Shown in pieces: positions 1-9,362 of a DNA stretch of 64,000 nt (positions within the stretch are counted from its first letter, which is position 1; each line of letters begins with the position of its first letter). Origin of the DNA: a bacterium (GTDB taxonomy: Bacteria; Sysuimicrobiota; Sysuimicrobiia; Sysuimicrobiales; Segetimicrobiaceae). The position numbers and the translations under genes were made by a program. The notes under the pieces are model-generated. The model did not search any database. It was not told where the DNA came from and worked only from the letters and a program-made list of their open reading frames with translations. Location: the NCBI GenBank assembly GCA_035295165.1, contig DATGJN010000088.1, positions 24,953 through 88,952 on the forward strand, read 5' to 3'.

Positions 1-2
1 TC

Positions 3-395
3 CCGCTGCTCGACGGTGACCTGGTGGGACTCACGACCCGCCACGTGGAGGACCTCCTTCAGCCGGTGCTGGCCGGTACCGCGGAGGTCTGCGTCGGCCA
101 GATCCAGCGAGACCTGATGCAGACGCGCTTCCCCAACTTCTCCGGCCTGCGCGCGCTGCGGCGCGCCGTGCTGGAGAACATCTCGCACCTCGAGAACACG
201 GGGTTCCGCATCGAGATCGCCGTGAGCCGCCACGCCAGGATCTCCGGTCTGTGCACGTGCCCCGCGCCGATCGATCACCTGACGCACGTCCTGAAACAGG
301 AGAAACATGGAGTGCTGCCCGGACACGTCGGGAAGCTCAAGACCACCAGGGGCATCCCCCAGTGGAGCGGCCGGAACGGGCGGTCGAGAACCTGA
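3..395 (+). CDS. Family 2 glycosyltransferase, C-terminal part (partial)
   Basis: C-terminal 130 or so residues of a GT-A glycosyltransferase whose start lies before the window; the frame is open from base 3. The first residues, PLLDGDLVGLT, match the acidic sugar-nucleotide/metal-binding segment of family 2 enzymes related to glucosyl-3-phosphoglycerate and dolichol-phosphate sugar synthases. HVEDLLQPVLAG and SGLRALRR downstream are typical of the same group, as is the THVLKQEKHGVLPG tail. It converges on comB and stops seven bases from it. Donor and acceptor cannot be told from this fragment. The family call is fairly firm, the exact reaction is not. Confidence 0.7.
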   Translation, partial: PLLDGDLVGLTTRHVEDLLQPVLAGTAEVCVGQIQRDLMQTRFPNFSGLRALRRAVLENISHLENTGFRIEIAVSRHARISGLCTCPAPIDHLTHVLKQEKHGVLPGHVGKLKTTRGIPQWSGRNGRSRT

Positions 396-402
396 CCCGC
401 GC

Positions 403-1128
403 TCACGACTCCAACAGGCGCACGCGCTCGCCCATCCTCGGCACCAGGACCGACCGATCCAACTCGGCGCAGACGCGCAGGTCGTCGCCGAGACCGATCT
501 CGATCACGTTTCGTCCGGCCCACGTCGTCCGCAGCAGTGCCGCGGCGTCCGGGTACGCCCGAAACAGCGTGCGCGCGGCGAGCGCCGCGTCCGTGGGCAC
601 CATGGCATCCGCGCCGGAGCCGGCGAGCACCGCCTGGACCACCGCGCCCGCGGTGTAGGCGTCGTCGAGGCCAAACCGTCCTTCCCTGCCGGAGCAGACG
701 ACGGTCACATCGAACCCGCGCGTTCGTGCTTCCGCCGCGAGGACCGCGGCCGTGGCCGTACGGTTGCGCAGACACGCGATCAACGCCGTCGGGGCCGAGC
801 GCACGAGGTGGAGCGCCCGTGTGCCATTGGTCGTGGCGAACACCACGCGCCGCCCGGCGAGATCCGCCTCCGCGAACGCCGCGGGACTGTTGCCGAAGTC
901 GAATCCCTCGGGAGCCCGGCCGGCCTGCTCGCCGGCGAGCAACACGTCCGGATCCGACGTGCGGTAACCGCGGGCCGCGGCGACGTTCGACGCGACCAGG
1001 ACTCCGTCGCACCCACGCTCGGCCATCACCAGCAGCGACGTGGTCGCCCGAATCACGTCGATGACCGCGACGACGCGCCGGCTGCAGTCGCCCGCCTCCT
1101 CGGGGAGGAACGCAACGTGGAGTTCCAC
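403..1128 (-). CDS. comB: 2-phosphosulfolactate phosphatase family protein (ComB-like)
   Basis: A 241-residue protein of the ComB family, which removes phosphate from 2-phosphosulfolactate in sulfolactate and coenzyme M synthesis; many bacterial members have unproven roles. Seen here: the VAVIDVIRATTSL segment near the N-terminus, NSPAAF, FATTNGTRAL and a VCSGREGRFGLDDAYTAG block, all family signatures. The open frame runs further upstream inside the M48 gene, so I place the start at GTG 1128, four codons after the M48 stop at 1133, with a GAGGG about ten bases before it. It is the last gene of a leftward oxidoreductase-tatD-M48-comB group. No comA or comC is visible nearby, so the sulfolactate role is an inference from family only. 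Confidence 0.75.
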   Translation of the reverse strand: MELHVAFLPEEAGDCSRRVVAVIDVIRATTSLLVMAERGCDGVLVASNVAAARGYRTSDPDVLLAGEQAGRAPEGFDFGNSPAAFAEADLAGRRVVFATTNGTRALHLVRSAPTALIACLRNRTATAAVLAAEARTRGFDVTVVCSGREGRFGLDDAYTAGAVVQAVLAGSGADAMVPTDAALAARTLFRAYPDAAALLRTTWAGRNVIEIGLGDDLRVCAELDRSVLVPRMGERVRLLES

Positions 1129-1132
1129 GGGT

Positions 1133-2326
1133 TCAATACCCTCGGTTGTACGGCGCGCCGCCGATGACCTGAGCCAGGCTGGATCGCACGCTCTGCGCGA
1201 GCGCGCTCGGATCGAGGTGGTCGTACGCGGCGTCCTCGGGGGTGACGTCGTACAGGCCGATCTCCCGGCCAAGCACGGTCGTGCGTCCGGCGAGCGTGGC
1301 GACGTGCACGTCGTACGGAGCCGGGTCCTCGTTGAAGAACTGGTTGAGCCGCGCCACGACCGCCTGGGCCCGCTGCGACGGGGTCTGGCCCCCCACGGTC
1401 GCGCCGAGGGTCAGCACCGGCTGGCCCTCCACCCGGATCGTAACGGGCTGGTCTCCCGTCGCGGCGGCCGGGTCCAATGCGATCCGGAGGTACCCCTCCG
1501 GAATCCGCCGGATGATCGGGATGTGGCGGCGCTCGAGGTCGGCCTTGATGTACGCCGCCCGCTCCGCGGGCTCGGGATGGTCCGCGCTGATCGTCCCGGC
1601 GGCGGGGGGCTGCCCGGACAACCGCGCCGCCTGAGCGAGGTGCTCCATGACCGTGAGCATCGCCACCGGGGAGTAGGGCGTTTTCGTCAGGCTGGCGACA
1701 CTCGTCAGGTCGGCGTCCTGCTCGAGGTCTCGTTGATACGTCGACATCGTGCCCTGCACCACCGCCTGCTCGGCCATGAGCGGGCCAGGCGACTGGGCCA
1801 GCACGGCCACCGCCAGGCCGATGATCATGGCGGGGGTCATGTGATTCAGCCGGTCCTGCTGGATGTAGTAGTGCCGGTGGTTGATGTGGGTCAGCTCGTG
1901 CCCGAGCACCGCGGCGAGCTCGTCGTCGCTGCGGACGAAGCGCATCATCCCCTCCGTCACGTACACCCAGCCGCCCGGGATCGCGAACGAGTTCACGATG
2001 GGAGAGGACACGATCAGAAAGTGATACGTCAAATCTTGGCGCTCGACGACCTTGTCCATGACGTCGCCGATCCGGTTGAGGCGCGAGACCTGGGCGGGAT
2101 CGGACACCACCCGGTACTGCGATTCAATCTGCTTGTCGATCTGCGTGCCGAGCTTGACCTCGTCGGCCGTGCTCGGAAACGTCAGGGTCTCCCCGGGCGT
2201 GAGAAACGCGCCGACGAGCGCCCCGATGACGAACGCTCCCGCGCACACGCGCCGCACTCGGTGCGCGCCGTGGATGCCGGCCGCTGTTCCGTGGTCCCTG
2301 GTCACAGGTTTCGTTAACCGCATCAT
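1133..2326 (-). CDS. M48-family zinc metalloprotease, membrane-anchored or exported
   Basis: A 397-residue M48 peptidase. HELTH at residues 143-147 supplies two zinc-binding histidines and the catalytic glutamate, and the third ligand is probably Glu202 (DLEQDAD). A hydrophobic stretch at residues 28-42 looks like a signal anchor. The C-terminal half (residues 250 on) has the DHPEPAERA motif of M48 proteins such as YfgC/BepA, then a domain without a recognised name. Start chosen at ATG 2326, where ATGATG overlaps the tatD stop by four bases; the longer open frame upstream is only shadow of tatD. The likely role is turnover of envelope proteins. The substrate is unknown. Confidence 0.85.
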   Translation of the reverse strand: MMRLTKPVTRDHGTAAGIHGAHRVRRVCAGAFVIGALVGAFLTPGETLTFPSTADEVKLGTQIDKQIESQYRVVSDPAQVSRLNRIGDVMDKVVERQDLTYHFLIVSSPIVNSFAIPGGWVYVTEGMMRFVRSDDELAAVLGHELTHINHRHYYIQQDRLNHMTPAMIIGLAVAVLAQSPGPLMAEQAVVQGTMSTYQRDLEQDADLTSVASLTKTPYSPVAMLTVMEHLAQAARLSGQPPAAGTISADHPEPAERAAYIKADLERRHIPIIRRIPEGYLRIALDPAAATGDQPVTIRVEGQPVLTLGATVGGQTPSQRAQAVVARLNQFFNEDPAPYDVHVATLAGRTTVLGREIGLYDVTPEDAAYDHLDPSALAQSVRSSLAQVIGGAPYNRGY

Positions 2327-3129
2327 CGCCGTCCGGGCACTTCGCCGGCGCGGGCCTCCCCCTCTGCATGCCTCCGGAAGAACACTCGGGTCCCGTTCTC
2401 GGCCAGGACCGCCGCGAGCGCGTCCGCGGATACGTCCCGGAGCGCCGCAAGCGCAAGCGCCGTGTGGACGACGAACGCCGGCTCGCATCGCCGTCCCCGC
2501 ACCGGCACCGGCGCGAGGTAAGGAGCGTCGGTCTCCACCAGGAGACGGTCCGCGGGGACGCACCGAGCGACCTCGTGCAGTGCCCCCGCCTTGGCAAACG
2601 TCAGCGGGCCGGCCAGTGAAATCATCCACCCGACCTCTGCCCATCGTACCGCAAGGTCGGGGCCGCCGGTGAAGCAGTGCATGACTACGACACCCGCTCC
2701 CCCGTCCGTTAATATCCGCTCGACGTCCTCCGACGCCTCACGATTGTGAATTACGAGTGGAAGCCCGGTCTCTCGGGCGAGGCGGACGTGGTTCGCAAAA
2801 GCGTCGGCCTGGACCCGGCGGGGAGCGCGTTCGTGGACGTAGTCCAACCCGGTCTCGCCGACCGCTACGACCCGCGGATGTCGGGCGAGTTCCGCCAACG
2901 CCTGAAAGGCAGCAGCGTCCGCCGACGCCGCGGCCGCCGGGTGGATCCCCACGGTCGCCCACACTTCCGGGTAGCCTTCGGCAAGTGCAATGGCTCGCCG
3001 GCTACCCTCCACCGATGTCCCTGCGCAGATCATCGTGCGCACCCCGGCCGCGGTCGCGCGTGCGACCACCGCGTCGCGGTCCTCGTCGAACGCTGCGTCG
3101 TCGAGATGGAGGTGCGTATCGGTCCACAT
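2323..3129 (-). CDS. tatD: TatD family metal-dependent hydrolase/DNase
   Basis: 268 residues, normal length for TatD. THLHLD at residues 5-10 gives the first metal pair. VGETGLDY, VIHNREA, MHCFTGG and TDAPYLAP follow in the standard order for the two-metal TIM barrel. TatD proteins are 3'-5' exonucleases or nucleases in DNA repair and RNA end processing; bacterial paralogues overlap in function. It starts seven bases after the oxidoreductase stop and overlaps the M48 start by ATGA, so translation of the three is probably coupled. There is no functional link to its neighbours beyond co-transcription. Confidence 0.9.
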   Translation of the reverse strand: MWTDTHLHLDDAAFDEDRDAVVARATAAGVRTMICAGTSVEGSRRAIALAEGYPEVWATVGIHPAAAASADAAAFQALAELARHPRVVAVGETGLDYVHERAPRRVQADAFANHVRLARETGLPLVIHNREASEDVERILTDGGAGVVVMHCFTGGPDLAVRWAEVGWMISLAGPLTFAKAGALHEVARCVPADRLLVETDAPYLAPVPVRGRRCEPAFVVHTALALAALRDVSADALAAVLAENGTRVFFRRHAEGEARAGEVPGRR

Positions 3130-3135
3130 CGTGCG

Positions 3136-4263
3136 CTACCGGCCCCGCGCCCTCGCGAACCGATCCAACCGATACGGCGACAGATCCAGCGCGGTCCGCC
3201 CCGTGGTGATCAGCTCGGCGATCAAGCGGCCGACGAGCGGCCCGCGGGCCAGCCCCTGCGCGCCCAACCCGCCGGCGACCACGTACCCTTCGGTTTCCGG
3301 CGCCAGGCCGAGTACGGGCTGCCCGTCGGCCGAGAGCGGCCGGATCCCTGCCCAGGCCCCGATCACACGCGAGCGCCGAAGTTGGGGCAGCCAGCGCAGC
3401 GTCGGTTCGAGAGCGTCGTCCAGATACCCCCACTCTACCGTCGTATCGTGGGTCTCCCCCGGCGGCTCACCGCACACCATGATCAATCCCTCGGGCCGCA
3501 TCTTGCAGTAGAAGTCGCGCCCTTCCTCCTCGATGAACGGCCCATCCAGCGGGACGGTTCCTTCCGCGTCGAGCACAAACACCTGTCGCTTCCGCGGCGT
3601 GACCGGGATGCGGATGCCCGCCATCTCACCGACAGCTCGGGCCCAGGCACCGGCCGCATTGACCACGACCGGCGTCGAGATCGGGCCGCGCCGCGTCAGC
3701 ACCCGGCACACCCGTCCGGCCTCCGCCTCGATACCCGTGACGTCATGGCCTTCGCACACGGCCACCCCCCGGGCCCGCGCCGCCTCCGCAAGGCGCTGCA
3801 CCATGGCGAGCGGCGTGATCCACGGATCGGCCCCGGAGAACGTTGCGACGGCCGCATCGTCGATGGTTAGATACGGAAACCGGCGCCGCATCTCGCCGGC
3901 GTCGAGCAGTTCGAGGGGCACGCCCATCGCCGCGTGCATCGAAACCCGCCGGCGGGCCTCCTGCGTCTCGCCGGCCGTGGTCCACACCAGTAGGCTGCCG
4001 TGTGGGTGAAGATCCGTGCCGAGCTCATCGCGCAACCGCTGGTGAACGGCGATACTCTCGATTTGGAGGCGCAGGTCGGCTTCCGAACCGGCCTGCAACA
4101 TCACGATTCCCGCGGCCCGCCCCGTCGCGCCGGCTCCCGTCGTCGATCGCTCGAGGACCACGACGCCCGGCACCCCGGCTTCGGCAAGAAAGAACGCTGC
4201 GGAGACTCCAACGATCCCCCCGCCGACGACAACGACCTCGGCGGTCGCCGGCACGCCGGTCAC
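3136..4263 (-). CDS. FAD-dependent oxidoreductase of the DAO (glycine/sarcosine oxidase) family
   Basis: 375 residues, GTG start. The dinucleotide-binding motif VVVGGGIVGVSAAFFLAEAG lies at residues 11-30, VVNAAGAWA marks the second FAD-contact region, and GGLGAQGLARGP near the end is the C-terminal FAD loop of the D-amino-acid oxidase superfamily. Members oxidise secondary or primary amines such as sarcosine, glycine or proline to imines. The substrate cannot be read from the sequence. It is the first gene of the leftward group with tatD, the M48 protease and comB. A 545-base space separates it from the divergent phosphoesterase. Confidence 0.8.
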   Translation of the reverse strand: MTGVPATAEVVVVGGGIVGVSAAFFLAEAGVPGVVVLERSTTGAGATGRAAGIVMLQAGSEADLRLQIESIAVHQRLRDELGTDLHPHGSLLVWTTAGETQEARRRVSMHAAMGVPLELLDAGEMRRRFPYLTIDDAAVATFSGADPWITPLAMVQRLAEAARARGVAVCEGHDVTGIEAEAGRVCRVLTRRGPISTPVVVNAAGAWARAVGEMAGIRIPVTPRKRQVFVLDAEGTVPLDGPFIEEEGRDFYCKMRPEGLIMVCGEPPGETHDTTVEWGYLDDALEPTLRWLPQLRRSRVIGAWAGIRPLSADGQPVLGLAPETEGYVVAGGLGAQGLARGPLVGRLIAELITTGRTALDLSPYRLDRFARARGR

Positions 4264-4808
4264 GCAACACGCCCCGCTGACGCCACCTGCTGCATCGTGT
4301 CTCGGGTTCTTCGCGGGGCGATCGTCTCCTCCGGCCTCCCCGCACGCCCCATGCTAGGACTCCACGCCACCGATGGGCGCGGCGACACGAAGCCTCGGGC
4401 GCTCGGGCCCGCGGGAGGGGAGGCGAACGGCGCTACGCGTCCGGACGGGCTCCACTACAAGAGACCCGAATTGATGGCGCCTCGCGGCGTGTTTAGCGTG
4501 GCGCTCCCGTCCGGGCTGGAAGCGCAGTTTAAGGGGCGTACTGATGTCCGGCGCTCCCTCCGGTGGATTCGAGAGCTGCTGCCGTGAATGCCGCCCAGGA
4601 GCGCGTGTCAGCCCACCCCATTTTGGCCGCCGTTCCCGAGCGGCAGGGTGGCGATGATGCATCAGGCGCTCGGCTCCTTCGATCGCTCGACGGAGCCCGC
4701 GGGTTGACCGTGGAGAGCGTCAGAAGATTTCACAACCCCTTCATGTTTGGTTAATAGGAGGCGCATAACATAAGGAAATGGATATGCCGTGTCCACGGGG
4801 GTGAGGCG
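4264..4808. other. Intergenic space between divergent genes
   Basis: 545 bases between the divergent oxidoreductase and phosphoesterase genes. Short ORFs occur on both strands but lack ribosome binding sites and family features. The last 60 bases are AT-richer and presumably hold the phosphoesterase promoter, but no convincing -35/-10 pair was found. A GGGTGAGG ribosome binding site precedes the ATG at 4809. Confidence 0.5.
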
Positions 4809-6773
4809 ATGTCATTTATGCGTCGACGGGCCCGAGGAGCTACCGCACTGGGCGTGTTCGTGCTGACCATGATCCTGTCCGGGGCTCCGTACTCCGCGGG
4901 GCAAAGTGTAGCGCAGATCGGAGACCCCGCCATTCCGCCGGTCCTGATCGGCCCGACCAGCGAACCGCAACTCAACTGGAATCAACTGATCGGCTTGCTG
5001 CGCCGGCGCGTGAAGTACGTGTTCCTGATCTACCAAGAGAATCGTTCGTTCGACTCCTACTTCGGCACGTTCCCCGAGGCGGACGGCCTGTATTCGCAAC
5101 CCGCGGATCACACGCCAGGATACTACCAGACGATCATCAATACCGACGGGAGTCTCGCGCTGATTCATCCATTCCGCATCGGCCCGGATCAGTACGCCGC
5201 GGACACGGACGATATCGACCACTCGCACTCGCGGATCGTAGCCAGGATGGATGTCGCGGGTGGTCATCCCCTCATGGACCACTTTGCGATCAACGAAGAG
5301 CTCAAGTATTCGCCCGAGGGACCGCCATCTCTCAAAGCCAAGCAGTTCGGCGAACTCGCCATGGCCCACGAAGACTGCGACACCGTTCCGATCCTCTGGC
5401 GGTACGCGAACCGGTTTGTCTTGTTCGACCACATCTTCCAGCAGATGACCGGCCCATCCACGCCCGGCAACCTGGCGATCATCGCCGCCCAGACCGGAGC
5501 CACGCAGTGGCTCAAGCACCCCGATCAAGCCTATCACGGCAGCGGGGACCAGGGGACGGGCGTCCCGGTGCTGAACGACGCCGACCCATTTTGGGGATCG
5601 CAGCTCGATCCTACCCCGGCCACCCGGCGGCTTCCGGTCAATCCGCGCGACTTCAGCGGCACCCCGCCCAAGGAATACGCCACCCAGATTAACCTGACGT
5701 TTGCCAGCCTTCCCCTGACGCTTCAGGGTTACAACCTCGACCGCGTGGCCGCGCAAGACCGCGACCCGCATGGGGACCTGGACGACGTGCGGAACGACGT
5801 CACCGCGATCTCCGCCACCGGGCACCCCGACGTTGCATGAGGGTTGTACGAGGAAGGCTACGATCACGAGCCGACCAATCCCGGGCCGGTGGACGCCGAA
5901 GGCCAGCACGCGTCCTACATCACCCATCACAACGGGCCGCAATACTTTGGCTACGTCGCGAACAACCCCCAGATGGCCCAGCACCTGCACGGATTGCAGG
6001 ACCTGTGGGACGCGCTCGACCGCCGCACGCTGGCCCGGTCGGGCGGCGTCTTCTACGTCAAGGGCGGATCCACGAACACCCTGAAGCTCGTGCCCACAGA
6101 TCCCGACGCGGCGGTGCGAAAGAACTTCCTGGGCGACGACGATCACCCCGCGTACGCTGACGCGCAGATCAGCGAAGCCACGGCCGCGGAGACCATCAAC
6201 AAGATCGTGCACAGCCCCTATTGGAGCCAGAGCGCGATCATCATCACGTGGGACGACTCCGAGGGAGACTACGATCACGTCCCGCCCCCGAGCGCCGCGT
6301 ACGGCCCCGACGGAGGCCTGGTCAGCGACGGCCCGCGGGTCCCGCTGCTTCTCATCTCGCCGTACGCGCGGGCCCACGCGATCGACCACGCCGTCGGGGA
6401 CCACGCGTCCTTCGTCAAGTTCGTGGACGTGCTGTTCAACCTGCCTCCGCTGGCGCTCCTCCCCGACGAGCTGACGGCCCGCCGGATCGGAAAGCAACTG
6501 TACGGCCAGGATAATCTCGGACCCACCGACGCCCTCACGCCGGGCGTCGCCGACTTGGTGTCGGCGTTTGATCCGGCCAGGCTCACCGACCAGGCTCCGC
6601 CGTTGCCGGGCGGCTACGCGGAGATCCCGGACCAGGACGTGGTGCGTCTCCCCGCCGCGAGCGGCATGTCCTGCCGGACAATCGGCATCGTCCCCGCCGA
6701 CGTCCAGCTCGGTATTCACAACGAGATCCCGGCGGACTTCAACCCGCGTCCCACCACCAACCCAACACAGTGA
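4809..6773 (+). pseudogene. Secreted phosphoesterase (phospholipase C/acid phosphatase type), interrupted by in-frame TGA
   Basis: Two collinear parts of one PF04185-type phosphoesterase in the same frame: 4809-5840 (343 residues) and 5841-6773, split by a single TGA at 5838-5840. The N-terminus has a basic-hydrophobic signal peptide ending near SAGQS. The family motif YQENRSFDSYFGTF follows at about residue 75, and IIITWDDSEGDYDHVPPP in the second part carries further metal ligands. The junction reads GHPDVA-stop-GLYEEGYDHEP. Relatives usually have an aromatic residue here, so a TGG to TGA change is likely. Intact homologues hydrolyse phosphate esters outside the cytoplasm. It is either a recent nonsense pseudogene or a sequence error; the rest of both frames is undamaged. 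Confidence 0.8.
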
Positions 6774-6822
6774 AGGCGTCCCGGTCGCCGTCAAGGCGCT
6801 CGAAACGCGTCACGGGCGGTCG

Positions 6823-8433
6823 CTACGGCCGGACGCCCCCGGCCGGACGCGGCGCCGGGGCTCGTCGCGGCACGCGTGACCCGCGCGGGGTGGGGGCTAC
6901 CGTGTCGACGGGGCCCGTGACGGATGGGGCGGCCCGCCGCCGCAGCGGAAACGGCGGCACCGTGGCGGCCAAGCCGGGCATCTCGAAGTAGCGCGCCTGT
7001 CGGAGCGCCAGCGGCCGCGTCGCGCCAGTGAGGACGATGACGGACCGCTCGGGCATCCGCACCAGCTCCTCGGGTGCTGCGAGCGGTCTGACGGAGGGAC
7101 GAACCGTCGTGCTCCGGCCCGTCCCCCTGCCGCTCGTGACCGAGACCGACGGCACGGCGGTGTCGCCGAGCCAAGCGCTCGTCATGCGGGCGGTCTCGAG
7201 GTCGCCGGCGCGGAAGATGATCTTCGTCTCCGCGTTGGCCACAATCGTACGCGCGTCACGCGGTCCGTACACCTCCTCGATCTGGCTGAGGACCTGTGCG
7301 CCCAACACGACGCTGACACGCCGCTCCCGCAGCGTCGGCAGGCGGTCGCTGAGCCCCGCCAGGTAGCCGAACCGGCGGAATTCGTCGAGATACAGACGGA
7401 CCGGGCACCGGAGGCCCTCCTGATCCGCCTGAGCGATGAGGCCATCGAGCAGGTCGGCAACCAGCCACGCGACGAGCGGGTGGAGCCGCTCTGCCTCGTC
7501 CTCGGGCAGGAGAATGAACAATGCTAGCGGCTCTCTCCCCAGCCGGCCGAGATCCCAGTGCGCGGAGGTCGCGTCGCAGACGAACGGATCCGCCCAGGGC
7601 GCCAGGCGCTCGAGCAGACCCGTAACCGCCGCCTCCTGCACCCGGCGCTCGCGCGCCGCGAACATCCCGTGGTGCTCCCGCACCTCCGGCACGCGGCTCG
7701 TCCGCAGCACCTCCCGGACTCCGGCGGCCCCGGACAGCGCGAGACGATAGACGGCCGCCACGGTGTGGCCGCCCCCGTCGCGGTGCTGCTGCACGTGCAG
7801 AAACAGCAGCGCTGCCAGGTCTCGTGTCGCACCCGTGTAGACGCGAGCGTCGCCCGACAGGTCCCGAGGGGTCGTGTTGTGCACCAGCAACGCCGCCTTC
7901 CGCTGCGCGGCGCCGATCGAGCGCACGTCCTCGAGCGGATTGTACGACACCGACCGATCGAACAAGGGACAGAAGAGATGCGCCCGATCGCCGTACCGAC
8001 CCGCGGTGATGCTCCACAGTGCACGCGGCCCGGTCTTCACGTCCATCACCACGATGCTCTCCCGGACAGAATCCCGGAGTAGAATATTCGTGGCGATCGC
8101 GCCGGCCGTCTTGCCGGCGCGGGAGGGGCCGAGCACCAAAACGTGCCCCGAGAGTTGTTCTTCGGCGAGATAGAGACGTCGGCCGCTGCTGGGCCATAGC
8201 CCGAGCAGAAACGGGCCCGGCGCGGCAAACAGAGCCGCTTCGGACCATCCTGCCCACGAGGCGGCGGCGATCGGCCGGACCTGGCGACCCGTGACCTTCG
8301 GGACGCGGAGCAGGCCGAGCAGGATCGACGCGCAGCTCGACCCGGCGAGGATCAGGGATGCGACGGGCAGTGGGACCACGACGACCGCCGCGGCCAGGAA
8401 CACGAAGCCCAGGGCGAGCCAGCGGGCGCTCAG
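6823..8433 (-). CDS. VirD4/TraG-type conjugative coupling ATPase
   Basis: 536 residues. The N-terminus has two hydrophobic stretches (about residues 5-25 and 26-42). Walker A GPSRAGKT is at 103-109, the VMDVKTG segment follows, and Walker B VRLYLDEF ends with Asp350-Glu351, then FGAQVLSQ-like and ARTIVANAETKIIF sensor regions. Such proteins pump DNA or protein substrates to type IV secretion channels. Start chosen at CTG 8433: GGAGG lies seven bases upstream and the codon forms a CTGA overlap with the previous stop. No ATG, GTG or TTG near the true N-terminus fits as well. The Arg/Pro-rich tail after residue 500 looks disordered. No relaxase or secretion-channel genes are nearby. Confidence 0.8.
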   Translation of the reverse strand: MSARWLALGFVFLAAAVVVVPLPVASLILAGSSCASILLGLLRVPKVTGRQVRPIAAASWAGWSEAALFAAPGPFLLGLWPSSGRRLYLAEEQLSGHVLVLGPSRAGKTAGAIATNILLRDSVRESIVVMDVKTGPRALWSITAGRYGDRAHLFCPLFDRSVSYNPLEDVRSIGAAQRKAALLVHNTTPRDLSGDARVYTGATRDLAALLFLHVQQHRDGGGHTVAAVYRLALSGAAGVREVLRTSRVPEVREHHGMFAARERRVQEAAVTGLLERLAPWADPFVCDATSAHWDLGRLGREPLALFILLPEDEAERLHPLVAWLVADLLDGLIAQADQEGLRCPVRLYLDEFRRFGYLAGLSDRLPTLRERRVSVVLGAQVLSQIEEVYGPRDARTIVANAETKIIFRAGDLETARMTSAWLGDTAVPSVSVTSGRGTGRSTTVRPSVRPLAAPEELVRMPERSVIVLTGATRPLALRQARYFEMPGLAATVPPFPLRRRAAPSVTGPVDTVAPTPRGSRVPRRAPAPRPAGGVRP

Positions 8434-9362
8434 GCGGACGCCTCCGCCGCCCCGCCGCGACCGGGCGCGACCGTCGCGACGGAGGCGCGCGGCGCCACAT
8501 CGTCCACGACGCCGTACGACACGCCCGCGCCGCCGCCCGGCCACGGGAGCGCCCGGGCAACGGGACCGTCCGAACGCGCCGCGGCCGGTGCGTGCGCGGC
8601 GCCGGCCGCAGCGGCCAGCGCCGCCGCGCATTCGTCCGCGCGACCGCACCATGCCCGCTCGATGCCTGCGGCCGCCGCCACACGCGCGGCGAGGGCCGCC
8701 CGCCGATCATCGTCGCAGGCGACGACCAGACAGGCGTCGGCCCGGGGTTCCCACAGCGGGTCATCGGTGCGCTCCTGTGCGACCTGGCACATCAGCCGGT
8801 ACCGGCGGCACTTGTCGGCCAGGAAGTCCGGCGACGTCGTTCCGCGATCGCGCTCAAGGCAATACATCCAGGGGAGCCCGTCGGGAACCGACACCATGAT
8901 CGCCGCGTCGGGCACGAGGTGCGTGAGACCGAGATCCATGTGCGTGTGGTGGCTCCCAAGCCACGCGAATCGGCCGAGCCGCCCGGCGCGACACTCGGCG
9001 CACAGGTCGCAGAAAATCTGATTCGTGGCGACCAGATGGTCCATCAGCAGGGCACCGACCGCGAGCGCCGCCGGCCGGGGCGCGTGGTCTTCGACCAGGG
9101 CGCCCGCGGCGAGTCGTCCGACCGCACCCAACCCCCAGAACGCGCGGCGGTCGTCGAACGAGCGGTGGCCGAGACAATCGAGCACGCGGCGGCTCCGGAG
9201 GAGAGTCAATCGCCGCGATGTGCTCGCGATGGAGAGCGAAGGATAACACGCCTCGCGGATCTGAGGCGCGGTCAGATACCGCAGCTCCGCAAGGGTCGTG
9301 ACGAGCTGGCGATCACGCGAGGTCAACCGCAGGAGCGCGGCCGCGATCGTCGCGGACGGCAT
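8430..9362 (-). CDS. Replication-relaxation family protein
   Basis: 310 residues. The N-terminal 100 residues (LTSRDRQLVTTLAELRYLTAPQIREACYPS) form the winged-helix-like start of PF13814 replication-relaxation proteins, which occur on plasmids and integrative elements of Gram-positive and related bacteria. A FCDLCAEC cysteine cluster lies in the middle. The last 90 residues are Ala-rich and of low complexity. Start placed at ATG 9362, nine bases after AAGGAG; ATG 9371 and 9368 are alternatives but sit too close to that site. It overlaps the VirD4-like gene by four bases. Its role in DNA processing is inferred from its usual company. Confidence 0.65.
   Translation of the reverse strand: MPSATIAAALLRLTSRDRQLVTTLAELRYLTAPQIREACYPSLSIASTSRRLTLLRSRRVLDCLGHRSFDDRRAFWGLGAVGRLAAGALVEDHAPRPAALAVGALLMDHLVATNQIFCDLCAECRAGRLGRFAWLGSHHTHMDLGLTHLVPDAAIMVSVPDGLPWMYCLERDRGTTSPDFLADKCRRYRLMCQVAQERTDDPLWEPRADACLVVACDDDRRAALAARVAAAAGIERAWCGRADECAAALAAAAGAAHAPAAARSDGPVARALPWPGGGAGVSYGVVDDVAPRASVATVAPGRGGAAEASA

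Noticed and set aside
1040..2317. Long forward ORF opposite the M48 protease gene
   Set aside because: Arg/His-rich translation with no family features; shadow of the leftward M48 gene with HELTH active site.
5838..5840. TGA as selenocysteine or reassigned Trp codon
   Set aside because: No selenocysteine-type neighbour residues or stem-loop right after it, and TGA ends many other genes here, so the code is standard.
4812..6794. Leftward ORF of 660 codons across the phosphoesterase
   Set aside because: It lies entirely antisense to the phosphoesterase with ENRSFD motif, and its composition (Val/Arg/Gly/Asp) is typical of a frame mirror in GC-rich DNA.
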